This document shows positions 60,059-64,000 of a DNA stretch of 64,000 bases, one piece after another. The notes under the pieces were generated by a model. It did no database searches and was not told where the DNA came from. It was given only the letters and a program-made list of their open reading frames with translations. The stretch covers positions 62,001-126,000 of the forward strand of contig NZ_JBKAHK010000004.1 of assembly GCF_046298265.1 (NCBI RefSeq), in the 5' to 3' direction. Made by a program: the position numbers and the translations under genes. The stretch is from Gillisia xinjiangensis. GTDB lineage: Bacteria > Bacteroidota > Bacteroidia > Flavobacteriales > Flavobacteriaceae. How positions within the stretch are numbered: position 1 is the stretch's first letter; each line of letters opens with the position of its first letter.

Positions 60059-61702
60059 ATGGCCGAAACCAAGTATATTTTTGTCACAGGTGGGGTTTCT
60101 TCATCTCTGGGGAAAGGAATAATCGCTGCTTCCCTGGCAAAATTACTTCAAGCCCGTGGGTTTAAAACCACTATTCAGAAGCTTGATCCCTACATCAATA
60201 TAGATCCTGGAACGCTAAATCCTTATGAGCACGGAGAATGTTATGTTACCGAAGATGGTGCAGAAACAGATCTTGATCTTGGACATTATGAACGATTTTT
60301 AAATGTAAATACCTCTCAGGCAAATAATGTAACTACCGGAAGGATCTATCAAAGTGTAATTGAAAAAGAGCGACGAGGGGAATTTCTGGGAAAAACCGTA
60401 CAAGTAGTACCACATATCACCAATGAGATAAAAGAGCGTATCCAGCAATTGGGGAAAAACAATGAATATGATATGGTGATCACCGAAATTGGTGGAACTG
60501 TTGGTGATATTGAGTCTTTACCGTATATTGAAGCGGTACGGCAATTGAAATGGGAATTGGGCGACGAAAATGCCCTTGTAATTCACCTTACCCTTGTGCC
60601 TTACCTTGCAGCAGCGAAAGAGCTTAAGACAAAACCCACCCAGCACAGTGTAAAAACACTCATGGAAAGCGGGATTAAAGCCGATATTTTGGTGTGCAGA
60701 ACTGAACACGAACTCTCAGACGACATAAGGCGAAAACTCGCAATCTTCTGTAATGTAAAGCAGGAAGCTGTGATACAATCTATTGATGCTTCCACGATCT
60801 ATGATGTACCCAACTTGATGCTGGAAGAAGGGTTGGATAAGGTAGTATTAAAAAAATTAGGCCTTCCCAGTGATACTATTCCAAATCTTGACAGATGGAA
60901 TAAATTTTTATACAGGCATAAGAATCCGAAGTACCAGGTAACCATAGGATTGATAGGGAAATACGTGGAGTTACAGGATTCCTATAAATCTATTTTGGAA
61001 TCTTTTATTCACGCAGGTGCAGAAAATGAGGTAAAAGTAAATATAGAAAGTATTCACTCTGAATTTATCAATGAGAATACCATCAAAAATAAAATCTCAC
61101 ATTTGGACGGTATCCTGGTTGCACCAGGATTTGGAGAACGCGGTATAGAAGGAAAGATCGATGCTGTGAAATATGCCCGGGAACATAACATTCCTTTTTT
61201 CGGAATTTGCCTGGGGATGCAGATGGCGGTAATTGAATTTGCAAGAAATGTTTTACACCTTAGCAAGGCGAATTCTACAGAAATGGATCCGAAGACAAAC
61301 CATCCGGTGATAGATCTTATGGAGGAGCAAAAAAGCATTACCCATATGGGAGGAACAATGCGGCTGGGTTCGTGGAAATGCGAATTAATCGAGGGCTCTA
61401 TGGCACAAAAAATATATGGCAGTACTCTTATTCATGAACGCCACAGGCATCGTTATGAATTCAATAACAAATACAAAAAGGAAATAGAACAGGCAGGATT
61501 AAAATGTACCGGGATAAATCCTGAAACCGGCCTGGTAGAGATCGTAGAACTGGAAAACCACCCTTGGTTTATTGGCGTGCAATATCATCCGGAATACAAA
61601 AGTACGGTTGCAAATCCTCACCCATTATTTATTTCCTTTATCAAAGCTGCAGAAACCTTTTCTAAGCAAAAGAACAATGTCAAAGTGACGAAAAAAGAAT
61701 AA
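60059..61702 (+). CDS. pyrG: CTP synthase
   Basis: CTP synthase, which aminates UTP to CTP with glutamine as nitrogen donor and ATP. The 547-residue protein has the synthase domain (VTGGVSSSLGKGI near residues 9-21; GGTVGDIESLPYIEA) and a class I glutamine amidotransferase domain with Cys near residue 384 in FGICLGMQ and His/Glu in QYHPEYKS near 508. Length is standard. It is the first of two genes in the typical Bacteroidota pyrG-yidC order, with the intergenic repeat B between them. Confidence 0.98.
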   Translation: MAETKYIFVTGGVSSSLGKGIIAASLAKLLQARGFKTTIQKLDPYINIDPGTLNPYEHGECYVTEDGAETDLDLGHYERFLNVNTSQANNVTTGRIYQSVIEKERRGEFLGKTVQVVPHITNEIKERIQQLGKNNEYDMVITEIGGTVGDIESLPYIEAVRQLKWELGDENALVIHLTLVPYLAAAKELKTKPTQHSVKTLMESGIKADILVCRTEHELSDDIRRKLAIFCNVKQEAVIQSIDASTIYDVPNLMLEEGLDKVVLKKLGLPSDTIPNLDRWNKFLYRHKNPKYQVTIGLIGKYVELQDSYKSILESFIHAGAENEVKVNIESIHSEFINENTIKNKISHLDGILVAPGFGERGIEGKIDAVKYAREHNIPFFGICLGMQMAVIEFARNVLHLSKANSTEMDPKTNHPVIDLMEEQKSITHMGGTMRLGSWKCELIEGSMAQKIYGSTLIHERHRHRYEFNNKYKKEIEQAGLKCTGINPETGLVEIVELENHPWFIGVQYHPEYKSTVANPHPLFISFIKAAETFSKQKNNVKVTKKE

Positions 61703-61715
61703 TTAGCTATTTTAA

Positions 61716-61817
61716 TCAAAAAGCTCGGGGTAAGTCCACGAGGTATGAATTGGTAAATACTTTAAAAATTCGGGGCAAGCCTCGGGAAATCAAACCCTAA
61801 TTGAGGGATTGAAAATC
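61716..61817. repeat. Intergenic repeat, copy B
   Basis: A shorter relative (about 102 bp) of the element at 36595-36719. It shares GAGGTATGAATTGG, TTTAAAAATTCG, GGCAAGCC, AAACCCT...GAGGGATT and AAAATC. It lies between pyrG and yidC. Short hairpins are possible, for example CGGGG-CAAG-CCTCG and CCCT-AATTG-AGGG. Confidence 0.7.
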
Positions 61818-61866
61818 AATCATTTGTAGGCGAAGGAATTCGTATTAGTTTATTTTATTATAAAAA

Positions 61867-63726
61867 ATGGAAGAAAAAAAATTTGATGTACAATCCCTTA
61901 TAGGATTTTTACTGATAGGAGCGATTTTAATTTGGATGTTGTACAACAACTCTCAGGAGACTGAGCAGGATCCAAACCCGGAGCAAACTACTGAACAGGT
62001 TGAAAAAATCCCAACAACTCCTGCTCCCCAGGTTGAAGAAACATCAAGCGACCTGCAAGACTCTACTGCAATGGCTCAAGCCCAGAAACAACTGGGATCT
62101 TTTGGTTATTCTGCAACCTTACCTTCAGCTACCAACAATATCACTACTGTTTCAAACAATTTACTTGAGTTGAAGATCGACAATAAAGGTGGTTATATTT
62201 CTGAAGCAAGGTTAACACAGTTTAAAACCTATGATTCTATTCCGGTTTATCTTATTAAAGATGGCAACGCTTCCTTCAATCTTACTTTTACGACTTCAGA
62301 CGGAAGGATCCTTAATACCAAGGACCTGTTTTTTGAACCTACTGTAACTAAAAGCGGTGAAAATCAAGTGGTTTCTATGAAATTAAAAGTTTCTGAAACT
62401 GAATTTTTGGAATACCGTTACGTTCTGAAGCCAGGTGAATATATGATGGATTTCAGCATACGTTCTCAGGGGTTAAGTGGTGTTATCAACCCATCAAATG
62501 AAATTAAACTGGATTGGCAGTTAAAAGGGTATCGTCACGCGAAAAGCCTTTCCTATGAAAACCAATACACCGAACTTATTTTTGAATATGACGATGGAGA
62601 CGATGATTATCTGGGTCAAGGTGATTTTAAGGAAGATGAGGCAACAAACGTAACCTATGTTGCATACAAACAGCATTTCTTTACCTCTATTTTATTAACC
62701 GACACCCCATTTTCAAGAGGGAAATTCACCTCCCGAAATCTGGTGCAGGATGAAGACATAGATACGGTTTATACAAAAGAGTTCACTACCACTTTACCTC
62801 TGGAACTAAAAGGCGGGGAATTGAACTATAATATGAACTGGTATTATGGACCAACAGATTATAAGATCCTAAATGATTATGATCGTAATCTGGATGAAAT
62901 AGTGCCACTTGGTTGGGGGATTTTTGGATGGATAAACAAATTTATATTTATCCCGTTTTTTGCCTTTTTGGCTACCTTTCTTCCAAATTATGGTATTGCC
63001 ATAATTGTGTTGACTATAGTTGTAAGAATTGTGCTATCTCCTGTTACCTACAAATCCTACTTAGCGCAGGCAAAAATGAAGGTACTTCGGCCGGAAATAA
63101 ACGAGCTGAACGAAAAGTACAAGGACAATCCGATGAAGAAGCAGCAGGAAACTATGAAACTGCAAAATAAAGCCGGTGCCAGTCCATTAAGCGGATGTTT
63201 ACCTGCTCTTATGCAAATTCCGGTATTCTATGCTTTATTCCAGTTTTTTCCAAGTGCCTTTCAGTTACGTCACAAAGGATTCCTATGGGCAGATGACCTT
63301 TCGAGTTATGATACCATTGCAGAACTTCCATTCTCCATTCCGTTTTATGGAGATCACGTGAGTTTATTCCCAATTCTGGCATCTATTGCCATCTTCATTT
63401 ACATGATGATGACTACAGGACAAACGATGTCACAAAATCAACAACCGGGGATGCCTAACATGAAATTCATCATGTATCTATCTCCTATCTTTATGTTATT
63501 CTTTTTTAATAATTATGCCAGTGGGTTATCTCTTTATTACTTCACTTCCAACCTAATTACAATTGGAATAATGTTAGTGATTAAATATGCGATCATCGAT
63601 GAAGAAAAAATTCACGCAAAAATTCAGGAGAATAAAAAGAAGCCTAAAAAGCAGGGGAAATTCGCGAAGAAAATGCAGGATATGATGGAACAGGCAGAAC
63701 AACAACAGAAGAAAAATAAAAAATAA
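61867..63726 (+). CDS. yidC: Membrane protein insertase YidC
   Basis: Inner membrane insertase of the YidC/Oxa1/Alb3 family, which folds and inserts membrane proteins with or without SecYEG. The 619-residue protein has an N-terminal anchor (LIGFLLIGAILIWMLY), a large periplasmic domain and a C-terminal core of five helices, starting about residue 355, with the typical NYGIAIIVLTIVVRIVLSPVTYKSY and ASPLSGCLPALMQIPVFYALFQFFP. The Lys-rich tail is usual. It follows pyrG by about 160 bp and ends at a strong two-way terminator. Confidence 0.97.
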   Translation: MEEKKFDVQSLIGFLLIGAILIWMLYNNSQETEQDPNPEQTTEQVEKIPTTPAPQVEETSSDLQDSTAMAQAQKQLGSFGYSATLPSATNNITTVSNNLLELKIDNKGGYISEARLTQFKTYDSIPVYLIKDGNASFNLTFTTSDGRILNTKDLFFEPTVTKSGENQVVSMKLKVSETEFLEYRYVLKPGEYMMDFSIRSQGLSGVINPSNEIKLDWQLKGYRHAKSLSYENQYTELIFEYDDGDDDYLGQGDFKEDEATNVTYVAYKQHFFTSILLTDTPFSRGKFTSRNLVQDEDIDTVYTKEFTTTLPLELKGGELNYNMNWYYGPTDYKILNDYDRNLDEIVPLGWGIFGWINKFIFIPFFAFLATFLPNYGIAIIVLTIVVRIVLSPVTYKSYLAQAKMKVLRPEINELNEKYKDNPMKKQQETMKLQNKAGASPLSGCLPALMQIPVFYALFQFFPSAFQLRHKGFLWADDLSSYDTIAELPFSIPFYGDHVSLFPILASIAIFIYMMMTTGQTMSQNQQPGMPNMKFIMYLSPIFMLFFFNNYASGLSLYYFTSNLITIGIMLVIKYAIIDEEKIHAKIQENKKKPKKQGKFAKKMQDMMEQAEQQQKKNKK

Positions 63727-63740
63727 GATTTTTTATTATA

Positions 63741-63776
63741 AAAGTAAGAGCCTGGAAATCCAGGCTCTTACTTTTA
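63741..63776. terminator. Bidirectional terminator between yidC and the fasciclin gene
   Basis: AAAGTAAGAGCCTGG (63741-63755) pairs perfectly with 63760-63774 (15 bp) around an AAAT loop. T runs on both strands fit termination of the two convergent genes. Confidence 0.92.
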
Positions 63777-63789
63777 TTCATTCGCTTAT

Positions 63790-64000
63790 TTAGTCTTCAG
63801 GATCTGGAAAAAGCACGGATTCTATATCGTGAATTACCGCGTTACTATTGGTAGCTACTACATTTGAAACTCTGTCAATTTCGTCAGTAATAGTTACACC
63901 TCCTGTCGTATTGATAACAAATGTACCGCCCTCAAAAGTTGTCACATCCATTCCATCTGTAATATTTTCAGCAGGTGCACCCTTGGTTTGAAGAGTTGGA
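63790..64000 (-). CDS. Fasciclin domain-containing protein, 3' end only
   Basis: Only the last 70 codons lie in the window. The minus-strand frame ends at the stop 63790-63792 and reads ...GGTFVINTTGGVTITDEIDRVS, then NAVIHDIESVLFPDPED. The pattern of a strand-rich segment, an AVIHDIESVLFP end and a short acidic tail is that of a fasciclin (FAS1) domain C-terminus. The protein is probably secreted, but the N-terminus lies beyond the window. Confidence 0.82.
   Translation of the reverse strand, partial: PTLQTKGAPAENITDGMDVTTFEGGTFVINTTGGVTITDEIDRVSNVVATNSNAVIHDIESVLFPDPED

Overview
The window comes from an AT-rich chromosome of a Flavobacteriaceae member (Bacteroidota). Promoters carry the Bacteroidota -7 element TAnnTTTG, Shine-Dalgarno sequences are mostly absent, and the gene content is typical of the family: a MoxR/DUF58/BatA operon, DUF4153, an azurin lipoprotein, GH3-family protein, a secreted TldD/PmbA pair, ribB with a decayed GTP cyclohydrolase II half, and pyrG next to yidC. 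A marine or sediment relative of Gramella, Salegentibacter or Zunongwangia is plausible, but that is inference. I see no prophage, CRISPR array, rRNA, tRNA or intact insertion sequence.

Layout. 0-6 kb: recQ, a short ssb, a small conserved protein and a DUF885 lipoprotein. 6-8.6 kb: decaying accessory material, namely the C-terminal scrap of an epimerase-like gene and a subtilisin-like protease gene cut by one in-frame amber codon. 8.9-11.9 kb: a membrane protein/winged-helix pair, DUF4153 and an MpaB-like protein. 11.9-19.7 kb: one tightly packed minus-strand operon (DUF4159, MoxR, DUF58, BatA-like, DUF4175-like and a VWA-like membrane protein). 19.7-20.3 kb: two adjacent palindromic repeat modules built on CGCAAAG and CACAAAG. 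20.3-25.2 kb: TldE/TldD and a DbpA-like helicase. 25.4-31 kb: azurin, alcohol dehydrogenase, rluE-like and M3 peptidase genes. 31-42.3 kb: S9 peptidase, an Mla-type lipid transport operon (permease, ATPase, MlaD), a LOG protein, a P-type ATPase, a zinc-ribbon protein, a TerB-like protein and a response regulator fused to a Crp/Fnr module. 42.3-43.5 kb: four tandem non-coding transcription units. 43.8-50 kb: ftsK, lolA-like, lptF-like, ribB and nitroreductase. 50-64 kb: envelope and housekeeping genes, including an L,D-transpeptidase, cold-shock protein, GH3, pyrG and yidC, then the 3' end of a fasciclin gene.

The most interesting part is 42.25-43.54 kb, directly downstream of the response-regulator/Crp gene. 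Four tandem units each carry an AATGTTAAA element, exactly 20 nt later a Crp/Fnr-type box TGA-N6-TCA, and 35-36 nt after that a -7 element. Each is followed by a structured stretch of about 140-220 nt with no convincing ORF and by a strong intrinsic terminator. The RNAs fall into two families in the order A-B-B-A. The same box sits at the same 35-nt spacing to a -7 element upstream of the Mla operon (TGACATAAATCA then a perfect TAGCTTTG), the LOG gene and the TerB-like gene. Another box, without the spacing match, lies between azurin and the alcohol dehydrogenase. The simplest reading is a local regulon of the response-regulator/Crp protein that controls membrane and redox genes plus an array of small RNAs. 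That reading is inference from sequence, with no expression data.
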